A stretch of 41,817 bases of DNA, from the NCBI RefSeq assembly GCF_029894125.1, contig NZ_JARXYZ010000053.1, forward strand, positions 1-41,817, given 5' to 3'. Positions 23,279 to 31,400 of this stretch are shown piece after piece (position 1 is the first letter of the stretch; every line of letters starts with the position of its first letter). A model generated the notes under the pieces. The model ran no database searches. It saw only the letters and a list, made by a program, of their open reading frames with translations, and was not told where the DNA came from. This DNA is from Kitasatospora sp. MAA19. Lineage in GTDB: Bacteria; Actinomycetota; Actinomycetes; Streptomycetales; Streptomycetaceae. A program made the position numbers and the translations under genes.

Positions 23279-24135
23279 GCTGTCACGTTGATGCGCGCGT
23301 GTCGGGCTGAGGGTGTGCCGGGGTGCGTGGGGTGCTGGGTGGGGCGCCTGGCTCAGGGTGCGGTGGGCAGGCCGGTGGTCTCGGTGACGTGATCCCGGAT
23401 GGTGGAGCGGAGGGTCGTCTCGAGGCGGTGCCGGGCGGCGGTCAGAAGATGGCGTCGGGGCCGGAAATGGGCTGAGATGCCGCTGAACGCGGACGGGAAC
23501 CGTTGGGCGGCGCCGGGTGAGCGGAAGCCCTTCATGGCCCGCTCGCGCCGGCGGGTGGGCTGGTGGGAGTTCTCGGCGCGGTTGTTCAAGCCCTTGTGCG
23601 AGCGGTGCTCGACCGAGGTCATGAGCTCGCGGTGGGCGACGCCGTAGCTCTTGAGCTTGTCCGTGACCAGCACCCGCGGCACACGGCTCCGCTTCTTCAT
23701 GAGCCTGGCCAGGAACCGCTTGGCGGCCCTCGTGTCCCGCTTCGACTGGACCAGGATGTCCAGGGCGTCGCCGTGCCGGTCGACGGCCCGCCACAGGTAC
23801 CGCCGCTCGCCGTTGATCTCGACGAAGACCTCGTCGAGATGCCATTTGTCACCGGAGCGCGGCCGGCGGCGACGCAGCCCGTCGGCGTAGGCCTGCCCGA
23901 ACTTCAGGCACCAGCGGCGGATCGTCTCGTGGGAGACGACGACACCGCGTTGGAGCATCAGCTCCTCGACCTCGCGGAAGCTGAGCGGGAGCCGGAAGTA
24001 CAGCCACACGCAGTGCGCGATGATCTCCACCGGGTACCGGTGGCCCCTGTACGCCGGCGAAGCGCTCTCCACGACAGGCCCTTCCCGGCCACGACTAACC
24101 CGAAGATCATCTCACTCACCGATCAACGTGACAGC
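23279..24135 (-). mobile_element. IS6-family insertion sequence, copy 2 (857 bp)
   Basis: The ends are GCTGTCACGTTG (23279) and CAACGTGACAGC (24135), in the same orientation as copy 1. From about 23470 to the right end it is almost identical to copy 1; the left 190 bases are only loosely similar. There is no flanking target duplication. Its right end cuts into an MFS transporter gene. Confidence 0.92.
23353..24072 (-). CDS. IS6-family transposase, copy 2
   Basis: This 239-residue DDE transposase carries the same catalytic set as copy 1 (WHLDEVF, LVTDKLKSYG, NNRAENSH). Differences are few over the first 200 residues (Q to R, V to A, R to Q changes), but the last 40 residues (RRHLLTAARHRLETTLRS) are clearly different. 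Full length and probably functional. Confidence 0.95.
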   Translation of the reverse strand: MESASPAYRGHRYPVEIIAHCVWLYFRLPLSFREVEELMLQRGVVVSHETIRRWCLKFGQAYADGLRRRRPRSGDKWHLDEVFVEINGERRYLWRAVDRHGDALDILVQSKRDTRAAKRFLARLMKKRSRVPRVLVTDKLKSYGVAHRELMTSVEHRSHKGLNNRAENSHQPTRRRERAMKGFRSPGAAQRFPSAFSGISAHFRPRRHLLTAARHRLETTLRSTIRDHVTETTGLPTAP

Positions 24136-24814
24136 ACCGCTGCGGTCCATATCGGTGCAGGAACCGGAGCCCACGAAGAAGACCTCGGACTCGCACATCA
24201 TGGACGGCCTGTGCTTCGTGCTCCGGACGTCCGTGCTGAGGGCCAAGTTCTTCTCGGGTGGCCTCCTCAACCTCTTCTACACCGTCTACTTCACGCTGTT
24301 CCTGCTCTTCATCTCGCGTGAGCTCGCCCTGACGCCCGGGATGATCGGGGTCACCCTCGGGCCGGGCGCCATCGGCGCGCTGCTCGGTTCGTTCGTCACC
24401 GGCTGGTTCAGCAAGCGCATCGGCATCGGCATGACGTTCATCGTCGGCTCGGTCGTCTTCCCCGGTGCGCTCGCCCTGGTCCCGTTCGGGACCCAGGACA
24501 AGTGGATCGCCTTCGGCCTGGTCGTGGTGGCCGAGCTCCTGTCCGGCATGGGACTGATGCTCTGTGACATCGCCGGCTCCTCGATCCAGCAGGCGCTGAC
24601 CCCGGACCACTACCGGTCCCGGGTACAGGGCGCCTACCTCAACCTCATCAACGGCGTGCGCACCGCCGGCGCGCTCGTCGCCGGCGCGCTCGGCACCTGG
24701 ATCGGTCTGCGCCCGGCACTCTGGCTGGCGGTCATCGGCGGCGTGCTGAGCGTCCTGCCGCTGCTGTGGGTGCCCGTGGTCCGGATGCGCACCCTGCCCG
24801 ACCAGGCCGAGTGA
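24136..24814 (+). pseudogene. MFS transporter, C-terminal half
   Basis: About 226 residues remain with six hydrophobic segments, beginning inside the protein at the IS6 copy 2 border. The middle cytoplasmic loop (LCFVLRTSVLRAKFFSGG) and the second six-helix half (LLNLFYTVYFTLFLLFIS to LPLLWVPVVRM) are readable. The N-terminal six helices are missing and were not found elsewhere in the window. It ends normally at 24814. It resembles the macrolide-type MFS exporters more than the sugar ones. Confidence 0.8.
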
Positions 24815-25027
24815 CCACCGCAGGTCCGACGGCCATCCATCTGGATTTCTGGCGGCCATCAGCCGGGACTCAACTGGCCGCACCCCTGACTTTGCCACGG
24901 CCGCCGACACGCCCCGCCAGAGGCCATAACCTCCAGCATCCGCACGCCCAGAACGCACGAACAGGGATGTCAGACAGACACTGAACGTCGCCGGGTTGAT
25001 GCCGGTTCCCCGTCGGAGCGGTGGGAG

Positions 25028-25078
25028 TTGACACTCGCAGCTTTCAAGAGACATATTTCGAGCGTATAGTTTCGAAAC
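25028..25078 (+). promoter_or_regulatory. Promoter of the ArsR-MFS pair, possibly leaderless
   Basis: TTGACA at 25028-25033 is followed after 18 bases by CATATT (25052). A better -10, TATAGT, lies at 25065-25070 and would start transcription at about the A of the ATG at 25079. No ribosome site is visible, so a leaderless message is likely. TTTCGA occurs at 25056, 25070 and again just inside the gene (25083), and TTTCGAAA is a palindrome, so the regulator may bind its own promoter here. The gap 24815-25027 shows nothing else. Confidence 0.5.
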
Positions 25079-25690
25079 ATGCCTTTCGAAGATGGCCCCT
25101 CTCCACGCGAGCACCGCAGGCTCACTGACCCAAAGGCCATGCGGGCTGTCGCCCACCCCACTCGTCTAGCCCTGCTCGAAGCCCTGGGTCGGCGCGAGCC
25201 GCTGACTGCGACCGAAGCGGCACAGATGGTGGGTGAGTCCCCGACGAACTGCGCCTTCCATCTGCGCACCCTGGCCAAGTACGGCTTCGTCGAGGAGGCG
25301 GGGGGCGGCACTGGCCGCAGTCGCCCCTGGCGGCGTGCCCACATCGGCTTCACCATCGAGGATTCCGATCGCGCAGGCGACCCCGAAACCACGATCGCCA
25401 CTGCTGTGCTCAGCACGGTGCTGTGGGACTCATGGCTGGAACGGCTCTGCAAAATCGGCGCCATGCGATCCGATTTCCCCGAGCACTGGAACAAGATCAC
25501 CAGCTCTGCTGAGTCGATCTTCTACCTCACTCTGGAAGAAGCAGAGTCCTTCAAGACGGAGCTGACTGCCACTCTCTTGCGCTACCGCGAGCGGCTCGAA
25601 GATCCGTCACTGCGCCCAGAGGGCGCCATCCCGATGGAACTGATCCAGTTTACTTTCCCCGCCGACGCCCTGCGCCCCCTGGAGGACTGA
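25079..25690 (+). CDS. ArsR-family (HTH_20 type) transcriptional regulator
   Basis: This is a 203-residue DNA-binding protein. The winged helix-turn-helix covers about residues 15-85: KAMRAVAHPTRLALLEAL, the recognition region GESPTNCAFHLRTLAKYGFV, and a short wing. The C-terminal half is helical (SSAESIFYLTLEEAESFKTELTATLL) and probably serves in dimerisation or ligand sensing. No metal-binding Cys cluster is seen, so a metal sensor is unlikely. ATG 25079 has no ribosome site, which fits a leaderless start. Two bases separate it from the MFS gene, which it presumably controls, as is common for this regulator type. Confidence 0.88.
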   Translation: MPFEDGPSPREHRRLTDPKAMRAVAHPTRLALLEALGRREPLTATEAAQMVGESPTNCAFHLRTLAKYGFVEEAGGGTGRSRPWRRAHIGFTIEDSDRAGDPETTIATAVLSTVLWDSWLERLCKIGAMRSDFPEHWNKITSSAESIFYLTLEEAESFKTELTATLLRYRERLEDPSLRPEGAIPMELIQFTFPADALRPLED

Positions 25691-25692
25691 CC

Positions 25693-26955
25693 GTGCGTGC
25701 CCTACTTGCTTCCCGCGACGTCCGCCTGCTGGTCCTTGCCAGGGTGATCGACATGACTGGGAGCAACGCCTTGTGGATTGCCCTCGGTATCCGGGTCAAG
25801 GAACTCACTGGCAGCAGTTCCGCCGCGGGCCTGACCTTCTTTGCCTTCATCCTCGGTACCCTGGGCGCTCCCCTGGGCGGCGCCCTGGTGGACCGATTGC
25901 GTCGCCGGCCCTTGCTGATCGTCCTGAATCTGGTATCCGTGGTGCTGGTCTTGCCGCTGCTTTTGGTGCACGATCGCCATGGCGTCTGGATTTGTCACGT
26001 CGTCATGACTCTGTACGGGCTGGCCAACGGCGTCACCAGTTCGGCCATCACTGCGCTCACCCAGACAATGATCCCACCGGAGCACTTGGGCGATGCTAAC
26101 GGCCTCCTGCAGACCCTGCTGCAAGGCCTGCGTCTGATTGCGCCTCTCCTGGGTGCAGGTGTGCTGTCGGCATTCGGCCTGGAGTCGTTGGTGGTAGGCG
26201 ACGCGGTGACCTTCGCTCTCGCAGCCCTGCTCATTGCACTGATCCGGCAGCGGGAGGATCGCCCGCAGTCGGATCAGCAAGAGGAAACTGGCGGCCAGAT
26301 CGCCGCTGGCTTCCGTTACATCGCGCGGACTCCCGCTTTGCGCCAGTTCACCGTCGCCGCGGTTCTCGCCGTTGGTGCCTTCGGATTCTGCGAGTCAGTC
26401 CTCTTCGCAGTCGTCGACGCAGGTCTGCACCGTCCGCCGACCTTCCTCGGCGTCCTCGGCTCATTGCAGGGTGCAGGTGCGATAGCGGCTGGGGTGGCCG
26501 CCGCAGTGCTCATGCGACGCGTAGGGGAAAGGCGGACCGTGGTGCTCGGCCTGACCTGCGCTGCCGCAGGATTCCTCCTGAGTGCAGCCCCATCTCTCCT
26601 GGCGGTCGCGCCGGGCGTCATGCTCATCGGTGCCAGCCTGCCTCTGATCGTTGCGGGCGTCATGACCCTTTTCCAGCGGCGCACGCCCCCCTCTCTGATG
26701 GGCCGGACCGATGCCGCGTTGAACGTGCTGATAGGAGTACCGCAGACTGCGGCCATCGCCGTTGGCGCGGCTTTGATCGCACTGCTGGATTACCGAGTCT
26801 TGCTCGCGGTGATGGGGATCCTGATGGTCGCCTCGGCGCTCTACCTGGCCACCCGCACCACCCACCGGCTGATCGAACCAGTAGTTACCGCGCGGATGGC
26901 GCAAGAGCCCGGCGAAGGGACGCCGACGGACCTTCCCCCAAGGCCGGGTAGTTAA
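25693..26955 (+). CDS. MFS transporter, probable drug exporter
   Basis: This is a 420-residue integral membrane protein with about 12 hydrophobic segments and the MFS loop GGALVDRLRRRPLLIVLN between helices 2 and 3. The short N-terminus (MRALLASRDVRLLVLARVIDMTGS) is typical of macrolide-efflux/EntS-like carriers. It is co-transcribed with the ArsR-type gene (2-base gap, GTG start). Codon use is less GC-biased than in its neighbours, with more CTG/TTG and GAT, hinting at a separate origin. The substrate is unknown. Confidence 0.88.
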   Translation: MRALLASRDVRLLVLARVIDMTGSNALWIALGIRVKELTGSSSAAGLTFFAFILGTLGAPLGGALVDRLRRRPLLIVLNLVSVVLVLPLLLVHDRHGVWICHVVMTLYGLANGVTSSAITALTQTMIPPEHLGDANGLLQTLLQGLRLIAPLLGAGVLSAFGLESLVVGDAVTFALAALLIALIRQREDRPQSDQQEETGGQIAAGFRYIARTPALRQFTVAAVLAVGAFGFCESVLFAVVDAGLHRPPTFLGVLGSLQGAGAIAAGVAAAVLMRRVGERRTVVLGLTCAAAGFLLSAAPSLLAVAPGVMLIGASLPLIVAGVMTLFQRRTPPSLMGRTDAALNVLIGVPQTAAIAVGAALIALLDYRVLLAVMGILMVASALYLATRTTHRLIEPVVTARMAQEPGEGTPTDLPPRPGS

Positions 26956-27220
26956 GGATTTCGGGCTCCCCTGTCGCTTCCGTGGGTGGGGTTATGTAGC
27001 TTGACGGCCTGGTAGGAGAGGGCGGTGTCCGCCGAGGCTGAGCATGGCTGATGAGCTCTGCGAAACCCGGCTTCGACAGTTGGCGGGCACACGACCGGGC
27101 GTGATCGGATGTCTTCGCAGGTCAGCGTGATTTGAGTGGTCTGGAGCGGGATCGTCCTGCGGACAAGCGAGTTCATGGGTTCTGCTGCTGTGGCCTGGCC
27201 TGATGGAGCATCATGCGGGC

Positions 27221-27712
27221 ATGTACGTGCGGAAGACCCAGCGCCGGAACAAGGACGGCAGCGTCGTGCGGTACGTGCAGCTGGCCACGAATCGGCGGGT
27301 GGGCGGCACGACGCAGGCCGATGTGCTGCTCAATCTCGGGCGCGAGGACAAGCTCGACCTGGACTCCCTGCGTCGTCTGGTCGCGTCCCTGAATCGCTAT
27401 CTCGGCGACACGGATGTGGACGTCGCCGAACTGCTGGCCGTCGAGCGGGCGGCGGCGGATCGGGCCCGCCGGGCGCTGGAGACGGCGGAGCGGGAGAGGC
27501 GCCGTCCGGCCTGTCGCCGCTGCTCGGCGCCGTTCTCGGATGAGCGGTGGGAGGAGAAGGAACGGGGCTGGAACGACGACGGGCTGTGCGCCGGCTGCCG
27601 CCAGGCTGACGCCGACCAGAAGGCCCGAGAGGAGGCCGAGCGCGAGCGGGCCGCCGTTGAAGCCGCCGAGGCCGAGGCAAAGCGCAGCCGCCCATGGTGG
27701 CGCCGAACCTGA
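27221..27712 (+). CDS. Chimeric ORF: IS1634-like transposase N-terminus joined to a zinc-finger protein
   Basis: This is a 163-residue frame. Residues 1-64 match the start of IS1634-type transposases (MYVRKTQRRNKDGSVVRYVQ, LNLGREDKLDLDSLRRLVASL). The catalytic parts of the transposase are absent. After about residue 65 the protein changes: an acidic/Arg helix, a CRRC...CAGC zinc-binding pair, then a charged coiled-coil-like tail ending RSRPWWRRT, similar to small proteins of Streptomyces plasmids and integrative elements. The join is in frame at about 27405-27415. ATG 27221 is the transposase start. The upstream 265 bases (26956-27220) are non-coding and look like the left end of the same IS. 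Whether the fusion is expressed is unknown. Confidence 0.6.
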   Translation: MYVRKTQRRNKDGSVVRYVQLATNRRVGGTTQADVLLNLGREDKLDLDSLRRLVASLNRYLGDTDVDVAELLAVERAAADRARRALETAERERRRPACRRCSAPFSDERWEEKERGWNDDGLCAGCRQADADQKAREEAERERAAVEAAEAEAKRSRPWWRRT

Positions 27713-27725
27713 CCCGCTGGCGGGT

Positions 27726-27846
27726 GCAACACGGGGCGCAACACACGCAACACGAAGGCCTTCGGCCAAGCCCCGCGTTGCGGTCCTGACTTGCACGAAC
27801 CCCTGGGAAACCCGGGGTGCAACGCGCTGTTGCACCCCGGGTTCCG
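27726..27846. repeat. GCAACAC repeats and a 15-bp perfect hairpin
   Basis: GCAACAC occurs three times in direct order at 27726, 27738 and 27747. About 60 bases later, a perfect 15-bp inverted repeat (27809-27823 and 27829-27843, loop GCGCT) again contains TGCAAC/GTTGCA. Clustered short repeats next to a strong hairpin behind a plasmid-like gene could be a replication or transfer control site, or simply a terminator of the 27221 gene. Confidence 0.45.
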
Positions 27847-27909
27847 TACTCCGTACGGGTGGCGGCCGGGATCGGCCGCGGGGCGGGGCGGGCAGAGCCT
27901 TCGGCATGA

Positions 27910-28235
27910 CGACACCTCAGGCCAGGCGCCGACGTCGCCGCCGTCCGGCCGCGCCCACCGTCCCCGCTGCCGCCGCCCTGCTCCGCGCGCCGAAACCGCT
28001 GGCCCGGACCCCTGCGCCAGCAGCTCGACGGCACCACACCCACCGCCCCAGCCCGGCCGGTACCCGCGCGGCCGGGGGCTGGCACCCGCATCGCCTTCCA
28101 CCTCGACCCCGCCTACCTGGGCCCGAATGCTGCCATCACCACCGACCTGACCGCCTTCATCCCACCCGACCTGGCCGACGCCAAGGCGCACGACATCGGC
28201 GGACACATCACCATCCGCGACCACCGCACCCCGTC
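27910..28235 (+). pseudogene. Degenerate coding stretch, possible plasmid-type protein
   Basis: An open frame without a start codon gives a coding-like segment (TRIAFHLDPAYLGPNAAITT, IPPDLADAKAHDIGGHITI) with GC-rich third positions, most convincing at 28060-28235. The frame runs through the hairpin at 28236 to a stop at 28317. Family not recognised. I see no other gene in 27713-28336. Confidence 0.3.
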
Positions 28236-28270
28236 GGGGGTCCGACTCAGGCTTCTGAGTCGGAACCCCC
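28236..28270. terminator. Hairpin terminator, probably for the SDR gene
   Basis: The arms 28236-28250 and 28255-28270 pair over 15 bp with one bulged T and a 4-base loop. It lies 66 bases beyond the stop of the minus-strand oxidoreductase gene, so it can end that transcript; it can also act on the plus strand. Confidence 0.7.
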
Positions 28271-28336
28271 GCGTTCTTGACCCGTGTAGTCGACAGAACC
28301 CCTGCCGACTGCGCTGAGCGGCCCGCCGCAGCCCTG

Positions 28337-29122
28337 TCAGACGGCCTTGAGGGTGCCGCCGTCGATGACGTGGTCGGCGCCGTGGATGTTGGCGGCACGG
28401 CCGGACAGCAGGAATGCGACCAGGTCCGCCACCTCCTCGGGTTCGGTGAGACGTCCTGAGGCGATGCCGAACTGCCCTGGCAGGGCCGTGAGCAGGTCGC
28501 TGTGGCCCACCCCGGACGCGGCGGCCACCTTGCCGCCGAAGCCGTCCGGGTCGGTCCACACCGGAGTGGCCGTGGGGCCCGGGGAGACGGTGTTCACGCG
28601 GACCCCGCGCGGCGCCAGTTCCTCGCTGAGCCGCTTCCCGAACTGGTTCAGCGCGGCCTTGGCCTCCGCGTAGCCGACCGGCGCGCCGGTGGGCATGCGC
28701 GCGTTGATCGAGGAGATGTTCACGATCGCGCCCTTGCGTTCCAGAATGCTCGGCAACGCCGCCTTGGTGGTCCACACCGCGCTGAACAGGTTGAGGTCGA
28801 AGATCGTCTGCCACTGCTCGTCATCGACGTCCAGGAACCCGTCGAGGGACAGATTCCCCGTGTCGCCGCCGACGTTGTTGACGAGGAAGTCGATTCCGCC
28901 GACCGCGGCGAGCGCCTGGTCGATGACCGACCGCGCTCCGTCGCGGGTGCTCAGGTCGACGGACACGGCCGCGACGGCGACCTTCTCCAGCTCGGGCGTG
29001 ACGGTTCGGGCGGCACCCACCACCCGGACCCCCTCCGCGGCCAGGATCCGAGCGATCGCGAGGCCGATGCCGCGACTCGCTCCGGTGACCAGAGCGGTCT
29101 TCCCACTGATGCCGAGATCCAT
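28337..29122 (-). CDS. SDR-family oxidoreductase
   Basis: This is a 261-residue classical short-chain dehydrogenase/reductase. It has the NAD(P)-binding TGASRGIG (about residues 14-21), NNVGG, catalytic Ser in NISSINARM and the Tyr-x3-Lys pair in GYAEAKAAL. The C-terminal loop ends in HVIDGGTL, as in 3-oxoacyl-ACP-reductase-like SDRs. ATG 29122 follows GAGGGGGA. The TetR-type gene lies 83 bases upstream on the same strand and probably controls it. The AT-rich spacer between them, containing TTCAAG and CTTAAG, may hold its own promoter. Substrate unknown; detoxification of a small carbonyl compound is a usual role in such pairs. Confidence 0.9.
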   Translation of the reverse strand: MDLGISGKTALVTGASRGIGLAIARILAAEGVRVVGAARTVTPELEKVAVAAVSVDLSTRDGARSVIDQALAAVGGIDFLVNNVGGDTGNLSLDGFLDVDDEQWQTIFDLNLFSAVWTTKAALPSILERKGAIVNISSINARMPTGAPVGYAEAKAALNQFGKRLSEELAPRGVRVNTVSPGPTATPVWTDPDGFGGKVAAASGVGHSDLLTALPGQFGIASGRLTEPEEVADLVAFLLSGRAANIHGADHVIDGGTLKAV

Positions 29123-29205
29123 GATCTCCCCCTCTTGAATGACTAATTCTTGAACTTAAGGTCTAAAATCAGGGCGCAAAAAGTCGCCGCCCGAGACGTC
29201 GCGCC

Positions 29206-29781
29206 TCAGGGGCCTGCCAGAGCCGTGTCGATGATCTGATACAGAACCGGCCGGTCGAACGTCTTGGCCATGACCCGCAGCCCCGCAAGGATGGCCTGGA
29301 GAAACAGCGCCTGGGCCCTGGCGTCGACGTCCCGGTCGACGTCACCGTCCCGCTGCCCCTGCTCGATGCGGGCGGCGAACAGCCCGATCATGCGTTCCTC
29401 GATGCGGTGCACCGCGCGGGTGGCCTCCTCGTCCCGCCCGCCGAACTCCTCGACCGTGTTTTGGGCCAGGCAGCCGCGACGGGCCGGCCCGTCCAGGTCC
29501 ATGTCCACGAGCAGCACGAAGTACGCGCGGATGCGCTCCTTGGCGGTGCCCGGCCGCGAGAGGAACTCCTCGGTCACCTCCGAGCCCGTCCGGCCATAGA
29601 GGTCCAACGCCATGGCGAACAACTCACGCTTGGATCCGAAGGAGTGATACAGGCTGCCCTTGGCCACCCCGGTCGCCTCGGCGAGGTCGGCCGGGGAAGT
29701 GCCGGCATAGCCCTTGGTCCAGAACGTCTCCATCGCCTGCGCGATCACCACGTCCGGTTCGAAGCTCTTCGGCCTGCCCAT
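29206..29781 (-). CDS. TetR-family transcriptional regulator
   Basis: This is a 191-residue repressor. The N-terminal helix-turn-helix reads MGRPKSFEPDVVIAQAMETF, then GTSPADLAEATGVAKGSLYH and FGSKRELFAMAL. The C-terminal ligand domain contains CLAQNTVEEFG and the usual TetR_C-like ending helices. The start at 29781 (MGRPKSF) is preferred over the in-frame start at 29817, because the longer form would begin inside the palindromic operator. A perfect 12-4-12 palindrome lies 14 bases upstream, so it probably represses itself and the SDR gene. Confidence 0.92.
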   Translation of the reverse strand: MGRPKSFEPDVVIAQAMETFWTKGYAGTSPADLAEATGVAKGSLYHSFGSKRELFAMALDLYGRTGSEVTEEFLSRPGTAKERIRAYFVLLVDMDLDGPARRGCLAQNTVEEFGGRDEEATRAVHRIEERMIGLFAARIEQGQRDGDVDRDVDARAQALFLQAILAGLRVMAKTFDRPVLYQIIDTALAGP

Positions 29782-29795
29782 GCCGCTACCGTAGT

Positions 29796-29823
29796 GATTA
29801 TTTGACCTGTGGGTCAAATAATC
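29796..29823. promoter_or_regulatory. Perfect palindromic operator of the TetR-type regulator
   Basis: GATTATTTGACC and GGTCAAATAATC are exact 12-bp arms around TGTG. It is the most AT-rich spot nearby and lies 14 bases before the regulator start. The right arm, read on the minus strand, contains TTTGACC, a possible -35. The symmetry and position fit TetR autoregulation. Confidence 0.85.
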
Positions 29824-29925
29824 GTGTCCCGGGCTGGCGCCGCCCGGGGATCGGCCGCCGCGCGAGCCGCGATCGTGCCGTCAAGATCACCTGGCAAACG
29901 GCCGAGATCGCCTGTCAGAGGACAA

Positions 29926-30208
29926 TCAGAACCGTTCGGTTGCCCGCGCGTCGCCGGTCAGCGCGTACCGGCGGCACGCGAGCAACTCCTCGGCGCTGCT
30001 GCCGATCTCCTCGCCCAGGACGTGTAGGACCTCCTCGGCGTCCCGCTCGGCGACGTAGCCGGGTACCACCCGAAGAGCGAGCAGCCCGAGCTCGCGGTGC
30101 GCGACCAGCCGCTCCTGGGCCAGGCCGTGCCCCTGGGCAACCAGCGCCCGCCACGCCTCGACCGGGTACCCGTCCGGGCCCGGCGCGCTCTCCAGCTCGG
30201 CGGCCGAC
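29926..30208 (-). pseudogene. C-terminal fragment of an unknown protein
   Basis: About 93 residues with clear coding character remain (AELESAPGPDGYPVEAWRAL, LAQERLVAHRELGLLALRVV, EEVLHVLGEEIGSSAEELLA), helical and Arg/Glu-rich. The frame is cut at 30208 by the IS6 fragment; the apparent MTTS start is IS6 end sequence. Family not recognised. Confidence 0.5.
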
Positions 30209-30503
30209 GTTGTCACGTTGTTGGGTGCGAGAGTGCCTGAGGGTGTGTCGGGGTGTGGTGGGGCCGGGTTGCAGCTGTGTGTTCAGGCCGCGGTGGGCGG
30301 GTTGGCGGCTCCGGTGACCTGCTCCCAGATCGCGAAGCGGACGGTCATCTCGGCTCGGTAGCCGGTGGCGGCCATCAGGTGGCGGCGGGGTCGGAAGTGG
30401 GGTGAGATGCCGCTGAACGCGGACAGGAACCGTTGGGCCGCGCCGGCGGAGCGGAAGCCCTTCATGGCGCGTTCGCGTTGCCTGGTGGGCTGGTGGCTGT
30501 TCT
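30209..30503 (-). mobile_element. IS6-family element, truncated third copy
   Basis: It begins with the same GTTGTCACGTTG end as copy 1 and follows copy 1 closely, including its version of the transposase tail (RRHLMAATGYRAEMTVRF). The match is lost at about 30503, leaving about 75 C-terminal residues. It has the same orientation as copies 1 and 2. Confidence 0.9.
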
Positions 30504-30916
30504 CGTGTCCGCGCTCGTTGGTTGTGGTCAGGCGGGGTGTGTCTGAGCTGGGGTTATCAGGTGGGTCGCTGGTTCCTGTGCGTGGGCTCCCTGGGGCGAT
30601 GGGGGTGCCTGTGAGCGCTCTGACCTAATTCGTTGATAGCGGATCGGTGCGACCCGTAGCTGGGGCCGGACCTGTTCGATGGTGGCGGCTGCATGGACGC
30701 CGGATGGATGCCTTTCTCTGACCAGGCCTCGACGCCTCACCGGAGATCGGCACTGTCCGGCGTCTCGCGGCCGCCACCACCGTCGACACCTGCTACTTGA
30801 TCACTCGTTGGTGTTGGTGGTGCGAGCCCGCCACATGGTGACCTCTTGTAACGCCCGAGCCGTTTCAAGCTCCCGCTGAGACCGAGGCCCGTGCGGTGCG
30901 CTGGTGCCACGAACGG
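30504..30916. other. Non-coding stretch, possibly the 5' region of the IS110-type element
   Basis: In 413 bases no gene is seen on either strand. If the IS701 element (30921-34738) is removed, this stretch becomes continuous with 34743-34848 and leads straight into the IS110-type transposase gene. GACCTAATTC here (about 30620) has its inverse, GAATTAGGTC, at about 34777. In IS110-group elements the region before the gene can encode a bridge RNA; no specific RNA structure can be confirmed by eye. Confidence 0.35.
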
Positions 30917-31400
30917 CTAGTACTCCAGCCGTAGATCGTGATCTTGCTGGTCAGGGCTGGCGCGGAGACGGCTGCGGCCACCGTTGATCATCGTGAGTTG
31001 TGTGGACAAACGAAGATCAGGCGGTGGCCGCGGGCCACAGCGTAGTACCTGCCCGGTGGCGGTCGATGTTCGACCAGCTGATGGGCCGTATCGGAGGTCG
31101 GTTCGCGCGGGTCGAACCGCGCCGCCGGGCAACGGCGTTGGTGCTTGGGCTGCTGTCGGACCTGCCGCGGAAGAACTGTTGGACCCTGGCCGAGCATGCG
31201 GGGGACGCCACCCCGGACGGGATGCAGCACCTGCTTCACCGCGCGAAGTGGGACGCCGACGCGGTCCGTGACGACATACGCGCCTACGTGGTCGAGCACC
31301 TGCACGACACGGAGGCAGTGCTCGTGGTCGACGAGACGGGCGATCTGAAGAAGGGCACGGCGACCGTCGGGGTCCAGCGCCAGTACACCGGCACGGCCGG

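Larger units (their letters stand above)
19927..24135. mobile_element. IS6-flanked compound-transposon-like unit carrying nuclease and partner
   Basis: Two full IS6-family copies in direct orientation enclose 20784-23278, which holds only the secreted nuclease gene, its DUF6461-like partner and some debris. IS6 elements are known to move neighbouring DNA as translocatable units through cointegrates, which gives just this pattern. Mobility of the unit as a whole is inference. Confidence 0.7.

Noticed and set aside
27726..27760. CRISPR array
   Set aside because: The repeats are only 7 bp long with spacings of 12 and 9 bases, there are no equal spacers and no cas genes. No other array is seen in the window.
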